Shown here: positions 48,602 to 57,116 of the stretch, piece after piece
Layout: the number at the start of each line of letters is the position of its first letter
How positions within the stretch are numbered: the stretch's first letter is position 1
Source: Nonomuraea thailandensis
GTDB taxonomy: Bacteria > Actinomycetota > Actinomycetes > Streptosporangiales > Streptosporangiaceae
Assembly (NCBI RefSeq): GCF_024172165.1
Contig: NZ_JAMZEB010000002.1
Location: forward strand, 10,452,501 to 10,516,500
DNA length: 64,000 bases
Direction: 5' to 3'
The notes under the pieces: generated by a model
What the model saw: the letters and a program-made list of their open reading frames with translations, nothing else
Database searches by the model: none
Told to the model about the DNA's origin: nothing
Position numbers and translations under genes: made by a program

Positions 48602-49855
48602 TCAGTCGTGGCGCAGCGCCGTGTCGAGATCGTCCAGCCGTGCCTCCAGCTCGCTCAGGCAGGCGGGGGTGAGCCGGCCCTCCCTGAGCCTGTCGGAGAG
48701 CTTCTGACGCAGGCTCCTGGTGCCGGAGGAGCGCGCCGAGGGGCCGTGCTCCGGCATCAGCGCGTTCTGCAGCACCTGCGTGAGGTCGAGCACGACGTCG
48801 TCGTCCGTCGCGCCGCACGGGGTCCGCGCCCGCAGCACGGTGGTGAACCCGGCCGCGGCCTGCTCGACGGTGATCACCGCGCTCGGCGTGCTCTCGATCA
48901 GCCTGGCCGTGGGTGACGGCGTGGGCTGGGCGAGCTTCGGCGGCGGCTCGGGCGCCGGCGTCTGCTGGAACCACAGCAGCGCCGACAGCGCGAGGGCCGC
49001 CGAGCCCGTCACCGTGAGCCCGCGGCGCACGTGGCGGCCGAGGGTCGCCGTGCCGAGCGTGGAGGTCAGCCCCGAGACGATCTGCGCCGCCGTCGGGCGG
49101 TCCTCCGGCTCGTGCGCCAGGCAGCGCTGGCAGAGCGAGGCGAGCGCGTACGGCACGCCGGCCACCCGGGGCGGCGGCTCGGTCCGGTGCGCCGCCTCGA
49201 TCTCCTCCCACGTCGTCCCCGGGTACGGCGTGCGCCCGGTGAGCATGGTGTGCAGCAGCACGCCGAGGGCGTACACGTCGACGGCCGGATGGGTCGGCGC
49301 GCCGAGCAGCCGCTCGGGGGCCACGTAGGGAGGGGTTCCGCGGTCGTCGTCGGGGTCGCCGGCCCACGCCGCGATGCCGAAGTCGAGCAGCTTGGGGCCC
49401 TCGGCGGTGAGCAGCACGTTCTCCGCCGTGACGTCCCTGTGCACCAGGCCGCGGGCGTGCCCGGCCATCAGCACGCGGGCCAGCCGCAGCGCGATGGCCG
49501 CCGCCTCGTGCCAGGGCAGCGGCCCCTTCTCGATGCGCTCGGCCAGCGGGGTGCCGTCGAGCAGCGGCATCACGACGTAGGCCGCGACGCCGCCGCTCGT
49601 GGTGACGGTCTCCCCGTAGTCGTAGATCTCGATGGAGTCGGGATGGATGAACCTGGCCGCGGCGCGGGCCTCGCTGCGCACGCTGACCCGTTCTCCGGGG
49701 TCGGTGTGCAGCGAGGCCGTGAGCACCTTGACCGCGATCATCCGGTGCAGGGACTGGTCGAAGGCACGCCAGATGACCGACATGCCTCCGCGGGCCAGCG
49801 GGTCCAGCAACAGATACCTGCGGGCCAGTACGTCCCCAGGCTCAAGCCGACTCAC
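48602..49855 (-). CDS. Ser/Thr protein kinase with one membrane segment
   Basis: A 417-residue PknB-type kinase. The kinase domain (residues 14-265) is intact: glycine loop DPLARGGMSVIW, VAVKVL-like IAVKVLT with the lysine, catalytic loop LVHRDVTAENVLL, DFG in LLDFGIAAW and VAPERLLG. A single hydrophobic segment (about 280-298) is followed by a Pro-rich linker and an external domain with EQAAAGFTTVLRAR and a C-terminal helical part. GTG at 49855 overlaps the end of the LacI gene by 14 bases, so kinase and cellulase repressor are made from one mRNA. The sensed signal is unknown. Confidence 0.92.
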   Translation of the reverse strand: MSRLEPGDVLARRYLLLDPLARGGMSVIWRAFDQSLHRMIAVKVLTASLHTDPGERVSVRSEARAAARFIHPDSIEIYDYGETVTTSGGVAAYVVMPLLDGTPLAERIEKGPLPWHEAAAIALRLARVLMAGHARGLVHRDVTAENVLLTAEGPKLLDFGIAAWAGDPDDDRGTPPYVAPERLLGAPTHPAVDVYALGVLLHTMLTGRTPYPGTTWEEIEAAHRTEPPPRVAGVPYALASLCQRCLAHEPEDRPTAAQIVSGLTSTLGTATLGRHVRRGLTVTGSAALALSALLWFQQTPAPEPPPKLAQPTPSPTARLIESTPSAVITVEQAAAGFTTVLRARTPCGATDDDVVLDLTQVLQNALMPEHGPSARSSGTRSLRQKLSDRLREGRLTPACLSELEARLDDLDTALRHD

Positions 49856-50813
49856 GGATGACCAGTTCCGTTGGGAGCACGGGGTCGATCCCCGCGGCCC
49901 CCGTCAGGAGCAGCCGGGTGGCGACCGTGGCGAGCTCCTCGACGGGCTGGCGGATGGTGGTCAGGGCCGGGGCGGTGTGCCTGGCGACCGGGGCGTCGTC
50001 GAAGCCGATCACCGCCACGTCCGCCGGCACCTTGCGTCCCGCTCTGCGCAGGGCCTGGATCGCGCCCGCCGCCATCAGGTCCGAGGCGACGAAGACGGCG
50101 TCCAGGCCCGGGGCATGGCGTAACAGCCACTGCATGGCATGGGTGCCCGACGCGGCGGTGAAGTCCCCGTAGGCCACGGGCACGTCGGGCGCTCCTGCCG
50201 TCTGCAGGGTGCGTACCAGGCCCTCCAGCCGGTCACGGGCGCCGGGCAGGGACGGCGGACCGCCGATGGCGGCCACGTTACGGCGGCCCGACAGGAGGAA
50301 GTGCTCGGCCGCCTGGCGACCGCCGTCGAGGTTGTCGACGTCGGCGAACGGCAGCTTGAGGTCGTGGGGCGGGCGTCCGATGTTACGGACGGGGACGCCC
50401 GAGGTGGATAACTTGATCGCCAGGGGGTGACGCTCTCGCGCCCCCACGATCAGCACCGCGCCTGATAAGGCGGGCAGCGTGGAGGAGGTGGGGGTGACGG
50501 TGGTCACCATGAGGTGGGTGCCGTGCTCGGCTATCACGGCGCCCGCTGCGGACAGGAGCCTGGCGTAGTAGGGCTCGGAGAAGAGCCGGGGTAAATGGTC
50601 ACAGACCACTGCTGTGACGCCGTCGGCCATGGTCTTGGCGGCCGTTCCCCGGGGTGCGCGTTGTCGGACGTATCCCATTCGGGACACGGCGTCGTAGACT
50701 TGGCGGCGGGTCGAGGTACTGACCCGCACCGAGCCTGTGAGGACTCGAGATGCGGTCGCGGGGGAAACCCCTGCAGCGGCCGCCACCTGTGCCAGTGTGG
50801 GCTGCTCGGTCAT
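49842..50813 (-). CDS. cebR: LacI-family cellulase repressor (CebR/CelR type)
   Basis: A 323-residue LacI-family regulator. Residues 5-55 hold the helix-turn-helix TLAQVAAAAGVSPATASRVLTG and the hinge RRQVYDAVSRMGY. The sensor domain has ADGVTAVVCDHL, DNLDGGRQAAEHFL, VFVASDLMAAGAIQALR and VIGFDDAPVARHTAPALTTIRQPV in parts. ATG at 50813 is used because the winged start follows directly and GAGGTG lies upstream. A TGGGAGCGCTCCCA site 23 bases upstream suggests autoregulation, and the same sequence controls GH6, GH48-GH9 and GH12. Ligand expected to be cellobiose or cellotriose. Confidence 0.93.
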   Translation of the reverse strand: MTEQPTLAQVAAAAGVSPATASRVLTGSVRVSTSTRRQVYDAVSRMGYVRQRAPRGTAAKTMADGVTAVVCDHLPRLFSEPYYARLLSAAGAVIAEHGTHLMVTTVTPTSSTLPALSGAVLIVGARERHPLAIKLSTSGVPVRNIGRPPHDLKLPFADVDNLDGGRQAAEHFLLSGRRNVAAIGGPPSLPGARDRLEGLVRTLQTAGAPDVPVAYGDFTAASGTHAMQWLLRHAPGLDAVFVASDLMAAGAIQALRRAGRKVPADVAVIGFDDAPVARHTAPALTTIRQPVEELATVATRLLLTGAAGIDPVLPTELVIRESA

Positions 50814-50835
50814 GGAGCACCTCGCGGAAAGATCC

Positions 50836-50849
50836 TGGGAGCGCTCCCA
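50836..50849. promoter_or_regulatory. CebR/CelR-type operator before its own gene
   Basis: TGGGAGCGCTCCCA, 23 bases before the cebR ATG. Fourth identical copy in the window. Confidence 0.88.
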
Positions 50850-50889
50850 CGTTACCAATGTTTCGCCGCTGTTAATAGGGCCTTTGCAA

Positions 50890-50919
50890 GGAGTGCGTCC
50901 CGCAGTACGGACGCACTCC
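50890..50919. terminator. hairpin downstream of the penicillin-binding protein gene
   Basis: GGAGTGCGTCC (50890-50900) pairs perfectly with GGACGCACTCC (50909-50919). It lies about 120 bases after the leftward PBP stop. No T-run is present. Confidence 0.45.
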
Positions 50920-51041
50920 GAATTTGCTCAGCTAGAGGCACTGGTAACCGATAGAGGTTTCTGTGCCGGATGTGGATCACGGCATATTGTCCATGCCCGA
51001 TTTGTCTTATCCGGCGATCAGGAAACCCCTCCTACCCATGA

Positions 51042-53189
51042 TCAGTCGAAATCGGCGACGTCCACGTCCTCCAGCCGGCCGTCCGAGTCGTCGTCGCCCT
51101 CCGGCTCCGACCGCTCCACCGGCTGGCAGCCGGCGCCGCACCCACCGAAGCGGCTGCTGTTGATCGGGGTGAAGTCCGTCGCCGGCGTGCCCTTGAGCGC
51201 CGCCAGCATGGTGTCCTTCCAGATCGGCCCGGGGATGGAGGCGCCGAAGACCGAGCCGTAGTACCTGCCGCCGATGGTGACGTTGTTCAGCTTGTACTTC
51301 TGCGCGCCGCGCGAGTCGCCGATGCTGACCGCCCCCGCCAGGTCCGGGGTGAAGCCGGCGAACCAGGCCGTGGCCTGCGCGTCCGTGGTGCCGGTCTTGC
51401 CCGCGGCGGGCCGGCCGATGCCGCCCACGCCCCGCATCGTGCCCTTGGTGAACACGCCGGACAGGATGTACGCCGCCGCGTCGGCGACCTCCGGGTCCAG
51501 GGCCTGCTTGCAGTCGGGCTTGTAGTTCGTCACCTTGCCGTTGCGGTCGGTGATCTTCGTGATGGCCATCGGCTTGCAGTACTTGCCGCGCGCGCCGATC
51601 GCCGCGTACGCGGTGGCCACGGTCACCGGGTCCATCTCGTTGGTGCCCAGCGTGAACGTCTCGTACTCCGTCAGCGCCAGGCCGTCGGAGCGCTTGATGC
51701 CCAGCGACTTGGCCGTCTTGATCGTGTCGCAGAGGCCGACGTGCTCCTCCAGCTTCATGAAGAAGGTGTTCACCGAGCCCCAGGTGCCGGTCTGCAGCGA
51801 CTTGAAGCCGCCGCCGCCCTCGTCGTTGGTGACGGTGTGGCTGGGGTCGCCGATGTTCTCGCCCTTGCAGTTCTTGAACGTGGAGTAGTACGGCGCGCGG
51901 TACCCGCTGCCCACGGAGAAGCCGTCGTTGACCTTCATGCCCTCCTTGAGGGCCGTGAGCAGGGTGAACGTCTTGAACGTCGAGCCCGCCTGGAAGCCGA
52001 TGCCGCCGCCGTGCACGGCGTCCGCCACGACGTTGTACGACATCTCCTTCTTACGCTTGTTCTGGCCGTACTTGCGGCTGGCGGCCATGGCCTTGATCTG
52101 GCCCGTGCCCGGCTGCACCAGCGCCTCGGCGGCGACCGGGTTGTCCGAGGCGAACACGTGCTTCTTGATCGCGCTCTCGGCGGCCTTCTGCATCTTCGGG
52201 TCCAGCGTGGTCTGGATCGTCAGGCCGCCGCGGTTGAGGAACTGGCTCCTGGCCTTGGCCGTCTTGCCGAACGTCTTGTTGCTGAGCACCTCGTTGCGGA
52301 CGTACATGCAGAAGTACGGATACGGGCTGGCCTCGCAGCCGCCGGGCAGGGGAGTGCCCTTGTAGCCCAGCGGCTTCTTCTTGGCCTCGGCCGCCTCCTC
52401 AACGGTGATCTTCTTCAGCTCGGCCATCCGGTCGAGCACCACGTTGCGCCGGTGGAGCAGCTTCTTGCGCTGCGCCTTGCCCAGGTTGGGGTCCGTGGCG
52501 TTCGGGTCCTGCACGGCGCCGGCCAGGGTCGCCGCCTGCACGAGGCTCAGCTCGGAGGCCTTCACGCCGAAGAACCGCTTGGCCGCCGCCTCGATGCCGT
52601 TGGCGTGGGCGCCGAAGTAGGCGATGTTGAGGTACTTCTCCAGGATCTCGTCCTTGGTGTACTTCTCCTCGACCGCCATCGCGTAGCGCAGCTCCCTGAG
52701 CTTGCGCGCGTAGCTGGCCTCCAGGGCCGCGTTCCGCTCCTCGTCGGTGGTCGCCGAGTTGAGCAGCACCTGCTTGACGTACTGCTGGGTGATGGACGAG
52801 CCGCCCTGCGCGATGCCGCCGGAGGTGAAGTTCTTGGCCAGGGCCCGGATGGTGCCCTCGATGTCGATGGCGCCGTGCTCGTAGAAGCGGAAGTCCTCGA
52901 TGGAGATGATCGCCGTCTTCATGATCGGGGCGACCTGGTCAAGGGTGATCGTCTCGCGGTACTCCTCGTAGAACTGCGCGATCTGGTTGCCGTTGGCGTC
53001 CAGGACCGTGGTCTTCTCCGCGAGAGGGGGCTCCTTGAGATCCTCGGGTTTGATCCCGAGGTCCTCCGATGCCGAGACGAACATCGCCCCTGTCCCCCCG
53101 ACCGCGGGCAGCGCGATGGCCGCGGCGACGACTCCGGCCGCGGCGGCCGCCGCCGTCAGGCGTGCGACACTCGACAAACGGGAACCCAT
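51042..53189 (-). CDS. class A penicillin-binding protein (transglycosylase-transpeptidase)
   Basis: A 715-residue bifunctional peptidoglycan synthase. A membrane anchor lies at residues 10-35. The GT51 domain (about 60-260) has IISIEDFRFYEHGAIDIEG, GGSSITQQYVKQ and EKYTKDEILEKYLN. The transpeptidase domain has the active Ser in AGSTFKTF (SxxK), the SVN triad in WGSVNTFF and KTGT in AAGKTGTTD. The tail is acidic and ends DVADFD. ATG at 53189 follows GGGGAGGT. No PASTA repeats follow, unlike PonA2-type proteins. Confidence 0.94.
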   Translation of the reverse strand: MGSRLSSVARLTAAAAAAGVVAAAIALPAVGGTGAMFVSASEDLGIKPEDLKEPPLAEKTTVLDANGNQIAQFYEEYRETITLDQVAPIMKTAIISIEDFRFYEHGAIDIEGTIRALAKNFTSGGIAQGGSSITQQYVKQVLLNSATTDEERNAALEASYARKLRELRYAMAVEEKYTKDEILEKYLNIAYFGAHANGIEAAAKRFFGVKASELSLVQAATLAGAVQDPNATDPNLGKAQRKKLLHRRNVVLDRMAELKKITVEEAAEAKKKPLGYKGTPLPGGCEASPYPYFCMYVRNEVLSNKTFGKTAKARSQFLNRGGLTIQTTLDPKMQKAAESAIKKHVFASDNPVAAEALVQPGTGQIKAMAASRKYGQNKRKKEMSYNVVADAVHGGGIGFQAGSTFKTFTLLTALKEGMKVNDGFSVGSGYRAPYYSTFKNCKGENIGDPSHTVTNDEGGGGFKSLQTGTWGSVNTFFMKLEEHVGLCDTIKTAKSLGIKRSDGLALTEYETFTLGTNEMDPVTVATAYAAIGARGKYCKPMAITKITDRNGKVTNYKPDCKQALDPEVADAAAYILSGVFTKGTMRGVGGIGRPAAGKTGTTDAQATAWFAGFTPDLAGAVSIGDSRGAQKYKLNNVTIGGRYYGSVFGASIPGPIWKDTMLAALKGTPATDFTPINSSRFGGCGAGCQPVERSEPEGDDDSDGRLEDVDVADFD

Positions 53190-53470
53190 GCTGGTAAAAC
53201 CTCCCCATCCTGGCAATACGGTGCATCCTAAACCCGGGCATGACATGCTCCAGGTAAAAACTTGGACGTCCGGCAGGCCCGGATTGTTCGGGGTTTTTCG
53301 CCGAAATCGGGGCCATCGGCGGGTTCGCGCAGCATGGGGCTGGTGCTACCCCAGGGATTCTCCGTGATTCCGCCACGCTGAGGCAAAGAACCGTGTCGCG
53401 CGCGCGGCCGGCCGGGGCCCGTCTGGCAACGTCTACCAGGGCATTTCTTGCTGCCTTGGTGGAGGGGCTT

Positions 53471-54676
53471 ATGCGTCGTCGTGTCGGCGGGGACGGCGGG
53501 CACGTCGATCGGCTGCTCGCCGCCGCCAGGACCTGCTGGGGAGACAGCCCCGCCGGTGACGGATGCGTCGTGGCGGAGGCGTACGACGAGGACCTGCGTA
53601 CGGTGGTGCGGACGCTGACCGTCGCCCGGGCGGTCTGCGGGCTGCTCTCGGCGCGCCTGGCCGTGCTGACCAGGCCCGAGTGGACCCCGCTGGCCCGGGC
53701 GTTCGGCGCCGCGCAGGACCCGCGGCCCGAGCTGCCGCCCGTCGCCCTCGTCACCGGCAACGCCGCGCGAGCCGTGCCACGCGACATCCCCGTCGTGCAC
53801 GTGCACGGGACGGGGACGCTGCAGGCCTACGCGCTCTTCCCCGACCAGGGGCCGTGCTCCATCCAGGACGAGCTGCCCGCCAGGATCGGCGCCTTCTTCG
53901 AGCGGCACGTCTGGCCGCACAGGGAGCTCATCCGGCCCAGCGCCGAGCGGGTCGCCCGGCGGGCCGGGAACGCCTACCAGGTCCGTACGGACACCGAACG
54001 CCGCCAGCTCCGCCACCATGGCTGCGCCCGGCTCGGCATCGACGCAGACCGCCCCACGATCGCCGTGCTCCGGCACGCGCAGGACCGAGACGCGGAGCTG
54101 TTCGGGACGACGGCCGAGTTCGCCGCCGCCGACGACGGCGCCAACTGGCTCTTCCTCGACCCCGTGCCCGCCGACGACTCCCCCCGCATCCGCTGCGTGG
54201 GCGGGACGCTGTCGACCACCATGTTGTGGAGCATGGCCGATGTGGGCGTCACCTTCGGCGACAGCGACCTGCCGGCCTTCGGCGTCCCCGTGATCCAGGC
54301 GGGCTGGTCGGAGGGCGGCGCCTGCGGGGGCACGCACGTGGCCGGCTCGCCGCACGAGCTCCAGCGGCTGCTCGAAGAGGCCGTCGCCAAGCACGGCAAG
54401 GGCGAGACCGTCCTCGGGCCCGAGCAGCGCGAGCGCGCCCGCCTGTGGTCGTGGCTGCGCCGCTGCGGGGCCGACGTGCCCAGCCAGCTCATGCCGCACT
54501 GGGAGCAGGGGGACGACTACGCGCGGGCGCTCGCCGTCAACCTGACGCACGTGGAGCCCGGAGGAGATCCGCTGTACGCGGCGCTCGGGCGCATGTGGGA
54601 GCGGCGCGAGCCCCTGCTCACCCGCTTCGACTTCCACGACCCGGCGGCGCTGAGCACCTTGGGGAACGCCCGATGA
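53471..54676 (+). CDS. hypothetical protein with GT-B glycosyltransferase-like C-half
   Basis: A 401-residue cytosolic protein starting with ATG at 53471, preceded by GGAGGGG. The N-terminal half (about 10-130) is helical with conserved Cys and Trp. The C-terminal half contains RIRCVGGTLSTTMLWSMADVGVTFGDSD in parts and AFGVPVIQAGWSEGG, a layout like the donor site of capsule-polysaccharide or CDP-glycerol-type GT-B enzymes. No clear sugar substrate can be named. An 82-base gap precedes the next unrecognised gene on the same strand, so they may act together. Confidence 0.6.
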   Translation: MRRRVGGDGGHVDRLLAAARTCWGDSPAGDGCVVAEAYDEDLRTVVRTLTVARAVCGLLSARLAVLTRPEWTPLARAFGAAQDPRPELPPVALVTGNAARAVPRDIPVVHVHGTGTLQAYALFPDQGPCSIQDELPARIGAFFERHVWPHRELIRPSAERVARRAGNAYQVRTDTERRQLRHHGCARLGIDADRPTIAVLRHAQDRDAELFGTTAEFAAADDGANWLFLDPVPADDSPRIRCVGGTLSTTMLWSMADVGVTFGDSDLPAFGVPVIQAGWSEGGACGGTHVAGSPHELQRLLEEAVAKHGKGETVLGPEQRERARLWSWLRRCGADVPSQLMPHWEQGDDYARALAVNLTHVEPGGDPLYAALGRMWERREPLLTRFDFHDPAALSTLGNAR

Positions 54677-54758
54677 GCAGCCTCCGCCGATCCCGCCCGC
54701 AGCATCCGACGAGCGGTCGCCACCACGCGGCCGGACCTATTCCCTCCAGGAGCCTCAC

Positions 54759-55754
54759 ATGAGCAGCTCAGGATCAGCCACCGACCGGGACCAGGTGATC
54801 CTTCCCGCCATCCCGCCCGTACACCTGACCAGCGGGCGGGTCGCCCCGCTGCAGGTCACCGACCGGCTGCAGCGTGGCAGCCAGATCGTGGGCAGGTTCG
54901 AGACGTCCGGGCTGGCCGGGTTCAAGGTCTCGGCGCAGGGACGGCCGCTCCGGGTGCAGGTGTCGCTGTCGGCGGACGAGCGGTCGGTGAGCGGCTGGCA
55001 GAACGGGCGCACCGACGCCGCCACGCTGCCGCGGCTCGTACAGATCCGGTCCCAGGGCCGGTTGCGCCAGTGCGTGCTGCTGCGCGGCAGGAAGGCGCAC
55101 GCCAGGGTGGCCTTCGACCTGACGCCGGAGGAGATCCCCGACGACGGGCTGATCTGCGTCGAGGCGCTGGACATCACCGAGGGCGACGGCGTCTGCGACG
55201 CGGTGCGCCAGGCCGTGTCCGGGCGCGTCGCTCCCGACGGCGTGGCCGGGGTGCGGCTGGACAAGGTCGTGTTCGAGGAGCCGCCGCCGGTGGACTACGA
55301 CCCGGACACGCTCGACGGGTCGCGCTGCGAGCTGTACTCGCTGATCAGCGCGGGCGGGCTGGCCAACGTCAACCGGCAGGGCGTACGTGCGCTGCGATCC
55401 GGCATGTTCGTGGTCAACCCGGTGCTGAAGGACCGGTTCGGGTCGAGCGGGCGCATCACCCTGCGGCTGGGGACCAGGGCCGAGGCGGTGAGCATGATCC
55501 CCGCGACGTGGCGGCGGGTCAACAGCGAGCTGCGCTGGCTCCGGCACGCCACCAGGAAGCTGCTGCACTCGGCGGCGCCGTCCGTGGAGCGGATCATCAG
55601 CTTCAGGGACGGGGATCTGGGGACGCCCGAGCAGACGGCGCGCGGCAACGTCACCGAGCTGGAGCTGACCAGCCCGGCCGGGTCGCCGCTGCTGGTGATC
55701 CTCGGCCCGTGCCCGGACGCGATCCCGACCCTGGAGTCGGGCACCGCGCACTAG
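54759..55754 (+). CDS. hypothetical protein
   Basis: A 331-residue cytosolic protein. No signal peptide or membrane segment. It begins MSSSGSATDRDQVILPAIPPVH and has strand-rich regions (VSAQGRPLRVQVSLSADER, LVQIRSQGRLRQCVLLRG), a central acidic loop (PPPVDYDPDTLDGSRCELYSL) and a helical WRRVNSELRWLRHATRKLL segment near residue 250. I do not recognise a family. ATG at 54759 follows GGAGCC. It lies after the GT-B-like gene and before a MarR gene with a 78-base gap. Confidence 0.6.
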   Translation: MSSSGSATDRDQVILPAIPPVHLTSGRVAPLQVTDRLQRGSQIVGRFETSGLAGFKVSAQGRPLRVQVSLSADERSVSGWQNGRTDAATLPRLVQIRSQGRLRQCVLLRGRKAHARVAFDLTPEEIPDDGLICVEALDITEGDGVCDAVRQAVSGRVAPDGVAGVRLDKVVFEEPPPVDYDPDTLDGSRCELYSLISAGGLANVNRQGVRALRSGMFVVNPVLKDRFGSSGRITLRLGTRAEAVSMIPATWRRVNSELRWLRHATRKLLHSAAPSVERIISFRDGDLGTPEQTARGNVTELELTSPAGSPLLVILGPCPDAIPTLESGTAH

Positions 55755-55832
55755 AACCCCGGTACCTCGCGTGTCCGGCGCCTGTGTCCGGCGCCCGCGC
55801 ATCCGGGAGTCGCACGGCTAGGATGCGAGGTC

Positions 55833-56372
55833 ATGGGCGACGCCATCGACAGGATCATCGAGCAGTGGCGGCGTGAGCGGCCCGACCTCGACCTGTCGGC
55901 CATGGGGGTCTTCGGCAGGCTCGCCCAGGTCACGCGGTTGATGATGCCCCAGGTGGACCAGGTCTTCACCAAGCGCGGGCTGCGGCAGGGCGAGTTCGAC
56001 GTGCTGGCGGCGCTGCGCAGGGCGGGGCCGCCGTACACGCTGATCCCCTCGGAGCTGTCGGACGTGCTGATGATGTCGCGGGCCGGCATGACCAACCGGC
56101 TCGACCGGCTGGAGGCAGCCGGCCTGGTCGAGCGCAGCCTCGACCCGGCCGACCGGCGCAGCTTCCGCGTCAGGCTGACCGAGGAGGGCCTGCGGGTCAT
56201 CGACGACGCGCTCACCGAGCACGCCGCCAACCTCGCCCGCCTCGCCTCCCCGCTGACCTCCGAAGACGTCGCCACGCTCGCCGAGCTCATGCGCAAGCTG
56301 GTCAACGGTCCTCTTGGTAACCGCGGGGACGGCGGTGCCCAATGGACCCGGAAAAATGACGATCACCTGTGA
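55833..56372 (+). CDS. MarR-family transcriptional regulator
   Basis: A 179-residue winged-helix regulator. The DNA-binding domain is RQGEFDVLAALRRAGPPYTLIPSELSD in parts, the recognition helix MSRAGMTNRLDRLEAAGLV and the wing RSLDPADRRSFRVRLTEEGL. The N-terminal helix carries IIEQWRRERPDLDLS, typical of a MarR subgroup of actinomycetes. ATG at 55833. Its stop overlaps the GTG of the STAS gene, so the pair is coupled. No operator was identified. Confidence 0.9.
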   Translation: MGDAIDRIIEQWRRERPDLDLSAMGVFGRLAQVTRLMMPQVDQVFTKRGLRQGEFDVLAALRRAGPPYTLIPSELSDVLMMSRAGMTNRLDRLEAAGLVERSLDPADRRSFRVRLTEEGLRVIDDALTEHAANLARLASPLTSEDVATLAELMRKLVNGPLGNRGDGGAQWTRKNDDHL

Positions 56373-56848
56373 TAACGCCGCTCAGCGGGCAGTGGATTCG
56401 TGTGGGCACGAGCGGTTTGCGAATCGAGACGACCCGGCATCTGCATTGCACGGTCATGCGCGCCAGCGGGGTGCTGGACCACGCGGGGCGCGTCCGGTTC
56501 AGCGCCCGCATCAACGCCGTGTGGGACTGGTCGCCCGGGCCCACCCTCGTGCTCGACCTGGCCGACCTCGACTTCTTCGACTCGTCGGTCATCGGGGTGC
56601 TGGCGATGGCGATGCAGCGGATGGCCGAGGAGGGCAGCGGCCGCATCTTCGTCGTCCGTCCCTCCGACCACCTGCTGTCGGTGCTGCGGCTGACGGACCT
56701 GCTCTCGCACGTCGAGCTGCGCGACAGCGTCGAGGAGACGGTGGCTGAGCTGATGTTGCAGTCGGAAGCTCGTGGCATCGCCGAGCGCGCCATGATGTCG
56801 CGGTCGCCGATGATCTCGCGCCTGGACGTACGGCGGGATCACGGCTGA
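56369..56848 (+). CDS. STAS-domain protein
   Basis: A 159-residue STAS protein starting with GTG at 56369, inside the end of the MarR gene. The fold is visible in HLHCTVMRASGVLDHAGR, TLVLDLADLDFFDSSVIGVLAMAMQRM in parts and IFVVRPSDHLLSVLRLTDL. The DSSVIG motif has Ser at the regulatory site, as in anti-sigma antagonists. A C-terminal extension of about 35 residues is specific. No kinase or phosphatase gene is adjacent. Confidence 0.82.
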   Translation: MITPLSGQWIRVGTSGLRIETTRHLHCTVMRASGVLDHAGRVRFSARINAVWDWSPGPTLVLDLADLDFFDSSVIGVLAMAMQRMAEEGSGRIFVVRPSDHLLSVLRLTDLLSHVELRDSVEETVAELMLQSEARGIAERAMMSRSPMISRLDVRRDHG

Positions 56849-56862
56849 CCCGCCTGTAACTT

Positions 56863-56946
56863 ACCGCGCCTGTGACGACCGCGCCTGTGACGACCGCGCC
56901 TGTGACGACCGCGCCCGTGACGACCGCGCCCGTGACGACCGCGCTT
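56863..56946. repeat. 15-base tandem repeat, five full copies
   Basis: The unit GTGACGACCGCGCCT occurs at 56872, 56887, 56902, 56917 and 56932, with single-base changes in the last three, plus a partial copy before. It lies between the STAS stop and the convergent oxidoreductase gene. The 268-base stretch up to 57116 has no gene; GCCGCTTCGCGGG also occurs twice there. Confidence 0.85.
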
Positions 56947-57116
56947 GTGTCGCAGGCGGTCATGCCGCTTCGCGGGGCGGGCTACGTCACGCCGCTTCGC
57001 GGGCTGTCACCTGCCGTCCCGCAAGCGGGCCGTCACCCGGCACGGCACGTCGCTGCGCAGGGACGTGACCGGCCGGGTCCAGGCGTGCTGGGCGGCCGGC
57101 CACGCCCGCTCGCGCG

